Assembly: GCA_950295325.1 (NCBI GenBank)
Contig: OX485806.1
Span: 1,674,001 to 1,738,000, forward strand
DNA from: Polytrichum commune
Taxonomy: Eukaryota; Streptophyta; Polytrichopsida; Polytrichales; Polytrichaceae
Length of the DNA stretch: 64,000 nt
Direction of reading: 5' to 3'
Shown here: piece after piece, positions 20,640-32,736 of the stretch
Layout of the letters: the number at the start of each line of letters is the position of its first letter
Position numbering within the stretch: the first letter of the stretch is position 1
Made by a program: the position numbers and the translations under genes
The notes under the pieces: model-generated
Databases searched by the model: none
Seen by the model: the letters and a program-made list of their open reading frames with translations, nothing else
Told to the model about the DNA's origin: nothing

Positions 20640-22142
20640 ACGGTTCCGTTTCAACAGATTTCCAAGAGAAATGTGTTGATTTTAGTTGTTGATTCGGAAC
20701 TCTTGATTCGGACTAGTTTTAACAAAAATATCTTGATTTTTTAACATGACTTATAACGTGTAATACAGTAAATATTGAGTTGCAATTTTATTACATTTAC
20801 ATTTACATGGGCTTATAGTTAAAATTACAGAATATTTAGCTGTAAATTTCGGTTGATTCCCACCAATCACTTGCAACGAATATGCTGACACCTGTACCCT
20901 TCTTATTGGTTATTGAGACTGGGGGTCGTGTCCATTCCAACATTTTCGGGGTCCTGCTTGCTTTCTGATAATTACTAACGGTGAAAGTGAATTTACAGAT
21001 ATCTATTTTACCGAATGCCCTCGTGTAAAATATTTGCATTACATTTTTTCAACCAAAAAGACAGGCTACTTTGCAAGCCATTCATGCACACTCTATACCT
21101 AGAAAGCAATGTTACTTATTGCGAAATGAAACTGATTGCTAATGTCATGTATTATTTCAAACCAGCACACAACTTGATTCTGTTCAATTGGGAAAATGCA
21201 ATGTTTATTCTGCTTGTGTTTTCGTGCACAGAGGTTTATGTGAACCGGAACCCCAGAATATCTGTAACATCCTGAGTCTTCCTAACATCTGGAAACTGCT
21301 ACCCATATGTCTGCCCTGTTATCCATACAAATGAAGTTTGGTCTCCCTATCTCTGTTCAACTATCTGCTCTCAACCCTACACATGTTCAGCATGTTTGTA
21401 GAAGATGTTGTTATTGCCCCACTGCAGCCTTCCCTTTGCTCATTCTATTGCGTAACACTCGTTTTCCTCCACCATTTTCGTCATTACAGTTTCCAACTCC
21501 TGATTCCTGTCACAATGATGCGCTTCTGGTGTTTCCCAATCAGTAGAACGAAGTAACAAGATTAGTTTCGTGCCCAAATGTTTTGCATGAACAGAACTTC
21601 TTATAATGAAACAAACCGCATTTTGCCCTCCCCTTACTTTTAACAATGCTGAGAATCATTATGGGAATGTAAACAAAAGGAATTCATTCAACTTAGTAAA
21701 AACGTGTAGCAGTCAATGTAGCAGATTTAACATAGTTCTGCATATAACACTTTGTTAATCCCATCCATTCCACGATGCAGACAGATTTAAGGGTTTCGGC
21801 CATTATTGCCCACCATGCCTAAGCACTTATCCTCAGCCAAAGCCTGATATTTGCTCGATTACAAACGTTCAAATATGGAAAACATCTCTACATTCTATGC
21901 ACAAGCAAATCTACAGTTGGGGACAAGCGGGCAGCAATTTCTCATATGCCAAACATCAGGACATCAATTAATTCTACAATCAATGGCTATGGGGAAAATG
22001 CACCAACTTCAAAATATGTGCAGAAAATCTGTAACAATTACATTACGTTCATCTATCGCCCATGCCTAAGAAATAAAACACTTATGTTCATGGCACAACA
22101 CTTTTCTATCATTTCAAATCTTACCTCAACAAAGAAAACCAT
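20640..22142. other. Left subterminal region of the CACTA element
   Basis: AT-rich non-coding DNA with the TTGATTCGG motifs near its left edge, presumably binding sites for the element's own DNA-binding protein (inferred from other CACTA elements). No gene is supported. Confidence 0.6.
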
Positions 22143-24895
22143 TCAAATTAATATGCACCACAAACAACTACGGAGGACACTTACGAAAATTACAGTTTCT
22201 TCGCAAATTCTTTCTGGGCCCTCGGAATGTGGTGGCATCTGCTGTCCACCGTCACCGGCATCAAGTTCGGTTGGTGTGGATAACAGAGTTGAAGCTGCTG
22301 CCCTTGCCTCTAGATCTGCCAGCCGTTTCAGCAAGGCTTGCACGTAAGCCTCTTGTTCCAGTGTTGCGATCAAAGGAGTTCGAGTTCCATGGCTTCTGGC
22401 AGTCCTGCCTGGAGATGCAACTTCACACTCCACATGAGTCCTTGCTCCCATCCTATGCTCCATGCCGCCACTGCCGTTGTCTCCTCTAAGTATTGAGGCA
22501 GTTTTGGCTGGTGCATGCGGACTTCGTTCTGAAATTGGGCCGCTCTCCTCTGGGTACAATCCTTTACGCTTTCTGCTTCTTGCTCCTGCATATCCCTTAT
22601 CCCGTTGCATCTCATCCTCGATCTCGTCAAGGTCAGGTGACCGCCCGAACTGCTCACGTAGGTCCTCCACAATCCCCATCTCACCTTTTGGACCGGTGCG
22701 GCCCTTGGTCCGTCTCATTGAATTCGCGTGCCTCATGGCCTCTGATTTTTCCTTGTATTTGGGATCATCACTGATTCTCTGCAGGTTATACCATATGTCA
22801 ATGTCAAAACCAGGTGGTATTTGGTCACCATTGCGGATCATCTCCATCAATTGGAACCTCCTTGTGGAAACGCCTCTACCTATTTCTCCGCGCAGCCAGT
22901 CATCATCTATATCTGCACTGTACTCGAATTTGGATGCCAATCTTTTTTTTAAGGTCATCATTGGCTTGTGTGGTTGGTTCCTCACATCCATGACTGATGG
23001 GTCAAGGGCGCTGCACATCTTGTTGAGTTCAGCTCTCCAGGACTTCGCACCCAGTCCGTAAGGCCTGCCCCTATCGTCCACTGTGAGGAAATGGGGTTTC
23101 CGACCCATCTTCTCCCTCCTCTCCACTTCTGCCTCCCTGGACACTTGTCTTCTTTTACGTTCTCGTCGGAGTGCCGACTCCGATAGTGCTTCTTCTTTTA
23201 CCTCCACTCTCCATGAAGGAGTATCCGATTTTCCCCGAGGCAACATTCTTCCATGACGTGCTCCTGCCTCTCCTGACGGTGACTTCGCGTGCAACATACC
23301 CTCCTGCGTTGGCGACATTGTGTGGCGTTCTCCGCCTCTGAGGTTCAGCCTACTTCCATACAGCTCATACTCTTCCTCTGATGTTTGTGAAGCTCTTCGT
23401 TTTCCAGGGGCAGATTCTTCCCTGTATCGAGAAGATTCTTTCTCCTGCCTATGACGGCCATGACGGGATTTTTGGGTATGCTCTCTGGAGTGCCGACGAT
23501 ATCGAGGCGAACCTGTGGTGTCAGACTCCGAAGATGATTCATGTCTCTTCCTGTACTTTGGAGTCTGCCTCTTCTCGCCATATCGCCTGTACCCCTGTTG
23601 TCCAGCCACCCCAAATTATGAGTACACTTTTACTTGGTACATGAGGTCATGAGTTCCAGAGTGCAATTATGATGTACAGAAATAACACATCCTGGAATGT
23701 GAATAACTGCAGACCTTGCATAGATTCGTTCAATTTACCCTTGAAATGAAATATCTATGAGATGAGTGTTTGAACAACTCACCTGTGGAGACTGATCATC
23801 TTCTGAGGAATCTGAATTGGCCCGCCTGTGACGGTGGTGGCCTTTGGACTTACTGTGCGCAATCACCTCACAGTCGCTACGTCCTTCATCTTCTGATGAG
23901 TCTTTGAACTCTCCTCGGTGATGTTTCCTGTGCTTGGTTTTCTTCATGCCTCCTCCTGGAAGATCGTTCCCTACATATGAAAACAGACCACCCTTTCTAA
24001 CTTGCATGGGAGAAATTTCCATCACATCGTCGCTTGCAGGATTCCCTTCCAAAGATGTGTGAATGGCACCCCCTGTACATGTGCCCATTTAGTCCAGCAA
24101 TACTCGCCATTAGTTTTACATCACAATTGTCTACATGTAGGACAGTCCTAAAAATTACACAGACATGTGCATTGCCAGGGTATGTACAGATGAATGTATT
24201 ACAAATATACATTTTGTTTCATTCCCAGAGATTTGAGGAAAATTGGCGCGAATGATATTGCATTACACAGTTTGTTTTAGCAGTCCAGTCACTGATAATT
24301 TTAATTTGTGGGGATAATGAAACCTGGCTACTATCTCAGACGTCGGCCAGAGAAAATAAACATCAAAAACCTTCAATCAATTTTAGGCAAGTCAGTAGAC
24401 TCCCACCATCAAGTTTCAGGCATACATACCTGGACCTGACACACCTGATCCCCCCACTGCTGCGTTTACGTGGCGCTCATGGGCTGAATCTTCGCCCGAT
24501 GTCGAAGGTGATTCCGAGCTTCGCCCTCGTGCATTTGAGGCTCCCAACATTTCTCTCGTCAACAGTCTTGCTACTAGTGCCCTTCTCTTCTCAATCACAG
24601 CTGCCGCAAGTTCTTCGCGTCGCTCTTTATCTTTCGTCCCTGACCTCTTAGCTGGACTTCCCGAAAAACCAGCTACCATATCTGCGACTGCAGGATTTAG
24701 CTTCACCGCCTTCATCTTCGGCACATTACGTGACGACTTCGCCTGAGAACATTGAGGGTCCCCATCGGCAGAACGTGCTTCCTCGCCTTGACTCTCCGTT
24801 GTTGGCTGACTGGTATCCAACATCTCCTTCATGCCAGCAGCCTTAGGTTTCTTCTGCCTATCACTCCACGGCTGATACGTGCATTTCCTCTGCAT
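22143..24895 (-). CDS. CACTA-borne Transposase_24-like protein (three exons)
   Basis: Three phase-matched exons on the minus strand: 24895-24430 (starts with ATG, MQRKCTYQPWSDRQ; donor CAG|GTATGT), 24072-23783 (donor CAG|GTGAGT) and 23594-22143. The N-terminal half is basic and low-complexity, rich in Arg, His, Ser and Lys with SSED/SSESD acidic phrases. The last exon has the conserved plant transposase block: GRPYGLGAKSWRAEL, LDPSVMDVRNQPHKPMMTLK, IGRGVSTRRFQLM, IRNGDQIPPGFDIDIW, SEAMRHANSMRRTKGRTGPKGE and RDKGYAGARSR. This resembles plant En/Spm-associated Transposase_24 proteins. A coiled C-terminal stretch (YVQALLKRLADLEARAA) suggests multimerisation. All three exons are open. The C-terminus may continue past a possible donor (TTTTC|GTAAGTG) at about 22,170. 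Its likely role is DNA binding at the subterminal repeats. Confidence 0.85.
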
Positions 24896-26111
24896 CGCCT
24901 ACAATTCACACGGTGTTCCTAAACACTGGGGGGTGATACAGTGCCACCCGCTTAGAGCCCTTTACCATATCCCAATATCCTCACGCAAGTCCGTTTACAA
25001 CTGTTGCCTGACAAATCCACCCAACACACAGACGAAAACAAATATGCATGATAGAAAAACACGCCAGTTCAAGAATGCATACCTGAAATACCGCTCTCTG
25101 CTAAATCTGGTGTCACCGAAACACGCAGCTCCAAACGCCGTTACAGGGCAGCGCTCTCACCAACATCATGGACACCACTCAGTTGAAAGGTGGATGTGTT
25201 GTTCTGGGTTCAGACGCGCGTACCCCTGATAGACGATGTCGCCCACAATTGTGATAGAGAAGTTCTGAACTTCAGTGCATGGTGGCTTGTCTAGACTGAT
25301 GTGAAGTGCTAGACAGCCGCCACATATTGGAGTGATGAATGAATTTCATCCACTTTCTGTAGTGGCGTATGGATGAAACCCTTAATATGGTTTTGTTTCA
25401 CACCCGGCATAGCCAGGTGTACGTGTATGCAGACGTGCATGTCGATGCTTGCACAGCCTCAGCGTTATCATGTCGAGATTTCCGGCGATTATAGTTCCCT
25501 TTCTGCCCATCGTCATTCGCCATGCAACCCACGATCTCCATTCTCACCGAAAATCCAGCCAAGCGTCTGCACGGTTGTTTGCTGCACACTGTTCCTCGAA
25601 TGTGATGCAATTTTTTTGTGTCTCGTGCATGGTTAGCTGAAATGAGGCCCCCAAGGCAATGCGCGGCGTATCACATTGAGAGGTCCATTGCAAGTACAGA
25701 GGGATTAACGGAGTATCCTTGCGCATGTCGAGCTTGCTGTGGAGCAAAAATACGAAAGTTTAACACTATCGCACGACACCACAGGAAAAATGGAAGAGAT
25801 CCATTCTTACCATACCCTGTAATTGTAAGCGTCTTCTCTCATACACTCTGGTCCCATACCGTTGTATGTTCCCTTGGAAATGAAAAGCCCTAAACCCTAC
25901 TTTGTGGATTGTGGTAATGAAATGTGATGCTTCGACCCTAAAACCTAATGGTATAGCGTTCTCTGACTGGCAGACAAGAGATGGGCGAAATATCAGAGGT
26001 CCGGTGCAGAGGCCACATCGAGGTGTCGAAGAATTGTATGCGCGATAGGGAGGTGACAACGACGGCCGTGGCTTTGTCTGGCCGCAAAGGTCAGTGGTCG
26101 ACATAGAACAG
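24896..26111. promoter_or_regulatory. Divergent intergenic region between the two CACTA genes
   Basis: About 1.2 kb separates the minus-strand Transposase_24-like gene from the plus-strand Tnp2 gene, so both promoters should lie here. I could not assign a TATA box with confidence, and an N-terminal Tnp2 exon may be hidden in 25.9-26.1 kb. Confidence 0.45.
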
Positions 26112-29100
26112 ATGTTGCAGGACGCTTATGCACGGGCGGACGCAGTTAACGCTGCAGCATACGAAAATGGAGAAGAGGAGACCCCCTTGGAGGACCTCGG
26201 CTCCACAGAAGGTATGGATACCAATCTCCAAGATTTCGCCGATTTACTATAGGAATCTGGAGAACCTCTTTACGAAGGCTGTACACAGTCCAGAATGCAG
26301 AGTGGCGTTGTCCTCCTCACATTGGTAAATCTCTATTCTGTGTCACACAACTTCATGGATGCTCTGCTGAAATATTTAGGAAAGGACTTATTGCCATCTT
26401 CAAATTGTCTGCCACGAAGCACATATGATGTGAAGTGAATGGTCTTGAAAATGGGACTCCGACATAAAGCTGTGCACTGCTGCCCTAATGGTCACGTATT
26501 GTACGAAGGCACAGAATACTCAAATTGCCGCGAATGCCCCACATGTGGTGAACCACGCTACATCCCCGGGTCTAACGACATACCAGTGAAGGTTGTGCGT
26601 TACTTCTCTCTCATAGACAGGCTTAGACGCATGTATAGATGCCCAGAGATTGCTAAATTGTTGGCAGCACATGTGGACCAAAAGTCTGTAGATGGAAAAA
26701 TGCGGTCAGTAATAGATAGTCCTCAGTGGGCAGCTCTAAACAATCTTCCTGGTGGTTTTGGGAGTGCCGAAACTAACTTGCGACTTGGATTAGTAGCTGA
26801 TGGAATTTGTCCCTACGGCAATGCGTCAAGTAAGCATTCAACCTGGCCAATATTGGTAGTAATCTACAACCTCCCCCCCTGGTTGGCATCCAATTTTTTT
26901 TTTATAACGTTGGCCATACTCATTCCAGGGGAGAAGGCTCCCACATCAGATACTATCGATGTTTTTCTTCGGCCCCTGGTGGATGAGTTGCTCAAATTGT
27001 GGGAAGGCGTTGCAGCTGTCAACATGGCAAAACCGGTTGGACAGAGAAATTTTAGATTGCGTGCGGCCTTGTTGTTCACTGTGAACGATTTCCCAGCTTA
27101 TGGCCTTATTGCAGGCCAACAAGTCAAAGGATTTGTGGGATGTCCAATTTGTGGCCCTGACACGTACTCGGAGTACTCTAGTGTTTTAAAGAAGATGTTG
27201 TACATGGGAGGAAGACGATTGCTCTCAGGTGAGCACAGATTTCGAAGGTCCAGAGCCGCATTTAACGGAGAGTCGGAGTTTAACCCACCTCCCATCCGGC
27301 CAAGCGGATGTGACATCAAGGAACGGGGGGAAGAGCGGGTTTTTTTTTTAGGATTTGGAGGACAAGAAGATGATGACGACGACCCTGTCAAGGTCCATGG
27401 AGTGAAACGGTCCTCTATCTTGTTTGAACTTTGTTATTGGAAGGTAAGGAGGATACCCCGCAACCTTTAAGTTCCAGAGGGCACTTCGTTGACAACTGAG
27501 ACTGGTTATGGTTGATTATGAGGTTGGTTTAAAGCAATGGCTCTATGAAATCGATAGTGTATGCAGGTATTTGGTTTGGTCCTGTATTGCCTGTGGATCT
27601 CTGCTTACCAATGGAGACACTGGACCTGCTGTGCGCACTGAGATTGCAGAAAGTGGACGATGAGTACTGATTGCTGTGAGTTTGATTGCTGACAAACCCT
27701 CCTGTGAATAGGATCTCCCTTTACGACACTGCCTAGATCCCATGCATTGCGAGAAAAATGTGTGCGAAAATATCGTGAAGACTCTGTTTGGCGAGAAAGA
27801 TACTCCATCGACACGAGTTGATTTGCAGGTGCGAAATATCCGCCCACATCAGTGGTTGCAAAGCACAGGTCCAAATAGAGACAAATTCTACATGCCAGAT
27901 GTGTCATACGTTTTGTCTTCTGAAGATAGAGCTGTGTTTCTTATGACATTGAAGTCGTTGAAGACGCCAACTAATTATGTGAGCTCATTGCACAAGAGGA
28001 TCACAAAAGGGAAGCTCAGTGGTCTCAAATCCCATGATTACCACATTTTAATGCAGCAAATCCTTCCATTGTGCTTGCGAAACATAGGGAATGAGAAGCT
28101 GGTGGGGGCTATAGTTAGAGTCAGTAGGGTGTTCCAAAAACTGTGTGGTCGCGTCATAGAGCCTGGGGATGAGAGTGAGCTCCTGGAAGATTGCGCAGAG
28201 ACTATGTGCCTCATTGAGAAAGAAATGCCACCGCAATTTTTTGATATCATGTTTCACTTAACGTGGCACCTAGTGTAGGAGCTGTTTATTTGTGGCCCTG
28301 TCACTAATAGGTGGATGTATCCATATGAGAGATACTTTAAGAATTTGAAGGGCATGGTACGCAATCTTGCTCGACCAGAGGGTTGTATAGCATCAGGGTA
28401 TGAAGTAGAAGAGGCTTTGGGTTTTGTAACGGAATACATGGCCGATTACAAAGCCACGAATCGGCGAGTATGGGACAGCCAGGAGGAAGCTCATATGAAC
28501 GACGAAGAAGTGGAGGGTAAAGGCAGAAAATGAGTTTTGCAGGAGGAGGAGCGACATTGGATGCACTCTTTCATTCTGGATAACGCCGAGCATCTCGAAG
28601 AGCATAGAGTGTAAGTAATTTTACTACAGTTATGTATCTGAAAGAAATTGTTGTTCACATAGACGTTCCATATCTGTGAGGCCCAGCTTGTATATTCATT
28701 TTGCGCATGGCAGGCTTTGTACAGAAGTGGAAATGGGGCTGATAGATAGGCAATCCGCAGATCTATCATGTCGATTACATGTATTCATTGCAATGGCAAA
28801 TTATGCTCTCAAACTGAACCCCGATTATGCATCTTGTTGCTGAATGTAAAAAATGTGACTGATTTGAGTTACAAGAATGAGCTCCCTGTGTTTGTGGAGA
28901 CTGAACGTTTGAGAAAATTGTGTGGCCAGTCGGTACCAGTCATTGTTCGCAGAACGAAATAAAGAGAGACGTAGATTCCGTAGAAGACATCCGGGGCGAA
29001 GTGGTCGTCGAGGTGCACCGTACCCTGTGCACATGACAGAGTTTCCAAATTTTGCGGACTGGCTCGAAGCTGAGGTGAAGACATGCTCCGAGAATGGCAT

Positions 29101-29638
29101 AGTCGTGCCGCAGAATGTGATAGACTCTTCAAAGCCGCCATCTTTGGTGGCACAAAAATTTCGTGCCCTAAATGCGTACGGGAACCACTACCGAGTGAGG
29201 ACTGCGGAGCTCTCCCTAAGAACGTGTGATTCGGGCGTCGCGGCAGTATTCAGGAGGCCCTGGAGATCGTCTATAGAAGATCAGAACCCTGTTGAGGCTG
29301 CAGTTGAGTATGTAGGACACCTCCAGGAGATTCTGGAGTTGGATTACACCACCCACTGCGTCTTGATTCTTGTATGCGAGTGGGTGAAAGCAAATTACGC
29401 AGGCACCAATGCCACAGTGAAGAAGGATCGCTTGGGGTTCACAATGGCTAACTTCAATAGGATGATACCATACGGAAAAGAATCTTTTGCATTTCCCATC
29501 CATGTGCAACAGGTATTTTTTTTGAATGATATACTGCATCCCGGTTGGAAAGTTGTGTGCAGGACGGAGGCGAGAGGACGCAAAATTATATTGATAAAAA
29601 TGCAAGCGGAGAGGATGTTGATGGTTTATTTGGACTAG
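26112..29638 (+). pseudogene. CACTA transposase Tnp2 with nonsense codons (DUF4218 and DUF4216 regions included)
   Basis: The frame from ATG 26112 encodes an acidic N-terminus, then ESGEPLYEGCTQSRMQS, a zinc-binding stretch CPNGHVLYEG...CRECPTCGEPRY, the Tnp2 core (IPGEKAPTSDTIDVFLRPLV, FTVNDFPAYGLIAGQQVKG, CPICGPDTYSE) and a phase-0 splice from 27443 (WK|GTAAGG) to 27712 (LPLRHCLDPMHCEKNVCEN). DUF4218-like sequence follows (28261-28612: ELFICGPVTNRWMYPYERYF), and a separate exon from about 28,922 holds a DUF4216-like segment (SGVAAVFRR...QEILELDYTTHCVLILVCEW). In-frame stops at 26250-26252 (TAG), 26436-26438 (TGA), 28276-28278 (TAG) and 28531-28533 (TGA) interrupt otherwise conserved protein, and the tail shifts frame near 29,560-29,640. 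The gene is disabled unless stops are bypassed. Confidence 0.88.
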
Positions 29639-31286
29639 GGCGCACGACAGATCATGAAGGTCTACAGGCCCCAGTGATTTTGCCCGAGGAACTTCTGGCT
29701 CCTCTACCGACGGGGAGGCAAGTGCAAAGGCAAGATCTATTGCATCCCATCATGGAGGAGGAGAATACCTTGTTCGACAGAGATCAGGGCGAGTCTTCAG
29801 AGGAAGAGTAACTCAACAGTTACGGTGATGGACAGGAGGCGATTTTTCTGGTATTTTCAACCTTAGATTTGCATTGAATTTGAATTGTGTATAATTTGAG
29901 CACTGTAATTCCACTCCAGCCTAACAGTTATCGTGAGTGTGTTGAATTTCAGGGAGAGTCGGAGGTAGCTATACAGTTTTCCTGCAAGTCGATGAGGAAT
30001 CACAACAAGGTAGTCTTCAAGCTTCCAGGAAGCAGAGTTAGCAGGTCAAGCTCGTGACAGAAAGATACGTTTGTCCATTACAGTTCGTTTTAGTAGTCCT
30101 TTCGTTTTATAATTTACATGTAATTGCATACAATGATTTTTATGGAACATGATTGGGCCTGTATTGCAGAGACTAATTCTTTTTTTATTAGAGGAACGGC
30201 TCAAAAGACATCGTCTACTAACCGAGGTTGAATGAGTTGTAGTTGCTAATGACATAGTCAGTTAATGGTGTTTACGTTTTCATGTATTTCAGATATTACT
30301 GATTCTGTGATGGAATGCCCTAAACTTTGTACACTATATTGTAACAGGTCTTTGGACGTAGTTTGCATCAAGAAGCAGGTCGACAATAGCACACCGGATG
30401 AGGATAAGCGAGTGGAAGATGATGCAGGGTCTAGAAGCTGGCAAATTTTACTGGGAAAAGTGAGGGAACCTGAGCATGAGAATGGCTTCCCTGAGGAGTT
30501 TGACTCTGTGTCACAAACATTTGATGAACAGGGCAGAGGGTGGTCCCTGTCGTGCTCGCGATACGGATATTCCAGTCACCAATTAGGCATTGTTACTTAG
30601 AACAAACTTTTCATAGCTATGTGGCCCCTGTCCATACTTAGATTGAGAGGTGGCAACGCTTCCCTTTACTGGACAGTTTAAAAGTTGATTATATATATTT
30701 AAGAACACCCATACAGGTGCAGTGCTTTTTGGAGATTTTACTGTACATGCCGTGGGCCTTACTCTTTGTGCATGGGTGATATTATTAGAATGGTTAAAGT
30801 GCAGTAATGTAAAAAATCCAAGTAGTGTGAAGTTTGTGGAAAACAGCAAGTAGTTCAGTTACCGTGTGAATTGAACGTGATATTCTTAATGTACAATTTG
30901 TATTCAATTACAAAGTAAATATCTCTCACTCCATTGAAAGTTGTGTGGAATTGTAGGAAGAAACTACATCAAATTATTAAACTGTTGTTACTGACAAGTA
31001 CATATGGAAGGCTCACAGAAAAAACAAAACACCCTAAAAAACAGGATTTCTTATAGGCTGTCTTTTTTCGATTTTAACACAAATAAGTTACGTAAGCACC
31101 GTCAAAACACAACCTAATTTGGGCATCCAGGTATGGTAACCTTACACCATTTTCAAATCTGTTGGAAGTAACATAGAAATGTTAACTCTGTTGGATAAGG
31201 ACACAAAATTAACACCTTTCAACTTCGATTTTCCAAATCTGTAGAAAACAACACGAAATAGTTGATTTTCTGTTGATTCGGACTAC
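29639..31286. other. Right part of the CACTA element
   Basis: A coding tail in another frame (to 29811, EEENTLFDRDQGESSEEE) is probably the shifted C-terminus of Tnp2. After that the sequence is AT-rich with no supportable gene up to the right TIR; a weak frame at 30265-30600 is not convincing. Confidence 0.5.
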
Positions 31287-31300
31287 ATTTTCTTGTAGTG
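31287..31300 (-). repeat. Right TIR of the nested CACTA element
   Basis: ATTTTCTTGTAGTG, the reverse complement of the left TIR, followed by the TSD CCA. Confidence 0.95.
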
Positions 31301-31319
31301 CCAAGAACCCCATTAATAA

Positions 31320-31640
31320 CTCATATTTGTGATGGTTTAGGATGGGCAATCGAAACCTTAGACCAAATTGAAGGGAAAATCTTAAAACATTCATATTAAT
31401 GCACACAAAATACGAGAGCTTGTATGAATATGGTTTAGGTAGGGCAATCCAAACCATAGATCTTATTGAAGCGAAAATCTTAAAACATTCATATTAATGC
31501 ACACAAAATATGAGAGCTTGTAATGTATGGTTTAGGTAGGGTACTCCAAACCATGGATCTTATTGAAGGGGAAATCTTAAAACATTCATATTAATGCACA
31601 CAATAAGGCACTCCAAACCTTAGACCATATTGAAGGCAAA
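31320..31640. repeat. Tandem repeat of about 97-98 bp (3-4 copies)
   Basis: ATGGTTTAGGTAGGGCAATC and CATTCATATTAATGCACACA recur with the second motif at about 31,390, 31,488 and 31,585. It lies in the large TIR element just right of the CACTA insertion. Confidence 0.8.
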
Positions 31641-31971
31641 ATCATGTGACACTTATATTATTGCAAAAAAAAAACATACAAAGTATGGCACGTAAAATGC
31701 ATAGTATGCTAACACCACACATCCATTGGATAGTGCGACCCAAAATCATATTGCATATGGTCCAAAACCCTACGCCTACTATGGCCTATCTAGCCTCGGA
31801 GACTGCCTCTATCTCTTTTGCTTTTTTTTCTTTTGCCTCTTTTGCTTTTGCCTCTTTTTCTTTTGTTGCGGCTTCTTTTGCTCGCATTGCTTCAACATTC
31901 CTGAAAATCTCCGCCCCGCGACTATAGCCATTCTTGGGGTGACTGCCAACAACAACACATTTTGGATTCCG

Positions 31972-32103
31972 TCAGCCGCCCGAATTATACGACGAAGAAT
32001 TCGAATACGATGAAGTGGACTGTCTTGCATTTCTGGTCATGGAGTAGAAACGCTCCAACTCGACGGACATACTAGCCCGCATAGGTTTACGGGTGGGAGC
32101 AAC
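31972..32103 (-). CDS. Possible 3'-terminal exon, Ser-rich
   Basis: After an acceptor GTTGCAG on the minus strand, a 43-residue open frame reads VAPTRKPMRASMSVELERF, continues Ser/Tyr-rich and ends SSYNSGG before TGA. It follows the direction of the upstream multidomain gene, but that gene's frame already stops at 32737, so this would belong to an alternative transcript or to a separate small gene. The evidence is weak. Confidence 0.3.
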   Translation of the reverse strand, partial: VAPTRKPMRASMSVELERFYSMTRNARQSTSSYSNSSSYNSGG

Positions 32104-32437
32104 CTGCAACGCGTCAATGCAAGACCACATGTGTTAGTTTAGGGAGGAAGACCCAAACGTGTCACACGTTCATTTTTTAAGTGCGGGATGATTGTAATGC
32201 GCGGTTAACCATGTTTGGGGGGGGGGGGGGGTCACCTTGTCACCGGGGGCGTTCCCGTTGGAGTTGGTGAGGAGGGGCAATGCGTCCCGCAAAGGAATAG
32301 GAAGGGTTCCACTCTTCGTTGGCCGAGCGTCCATCTGCAGCCGCCGTTGAGGTGTAACACTGCCGCCGGGCGGAGAGGGGGATGTCCGGACGCATTTGCG
32401 ATTTATGCCCTTGAGCGGCGACGGGGACGCAAATCAC

Positions 32438-32591
32438 CGGAAGATTTGCTTGGATGGGGGGCTATTGACGACGCCGGCGTCAAGAGGCTCCTTGGAGTAG
32501 TCAATGGTTGACGCGGCGTCGTAAACGGTCTCGTAGAAGAAGCTCCCCAAGTCTGACTCGCTGACGATGTCAATCGTGGGCTCCAAACGCT
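32438..32591 (-). CDS. Possible exon downstream of the phosphatase-like domain
   Basis: After acceptor TTTTTTGTGCCAG the frame RLEPTIDIVSESDLGSFFYE...STIDYSKEPLDAG reads like natural protein, up to a possible donor CCG|GTGATT. I found no phase-consistent partner on either side. Confidence 0.3.
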
Positions 32592-32736
32592 GGCACAAAA
32601 AAGGAAACGAAACAAAACCCAAGGGAGGAGGGTTTGATAGAGCGCGTGAAAATCAAGATACATATGAAACATATATTACACAAAATGAACGGGCGCGCAC
32701 GCGCGCACACAAACACACACAAACACACGTAGTGTC

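Larger units (their letters stand above)
20626..31300 (+). mobile_element. Complete CACTA (En/Spm) transposon nested in the large element, TSD CCA
   Basis: 10,675 bp bounded by 14-bp TIRs CACTACAAGAAAAT and reverse, with the 3-bp TSD CCA at 20623-20625 and 31301-31303. The superfamily signature (CACTA ends, 3-bp TSD, Tnp2 plus a second gene) is complete. TTGATTCGG subterminal motifs recur next to both ends (about 20,686-20,712 and 31,272-31,283). It holds a minus-strand Transposase_24-type gene with open frames and a plus-strand Tnp2 gene with several stops, arranged divergently around 24.9-26.1 kb. Confidence 0.96.

Noticed and set aside
22462..23061. Plus-strand frames of up to 199 codons opposite the Transposase_24-like gene
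   Set aside because: Shadow frames. The minus strand has conserved transposase motifs and phase-matched splice sites.
32215..32511. Plus-strand 98-codon frame starting in a G run
   Set aside because: Gly/Arg-biased product overlapping better-supported minus-strand exon candidates.
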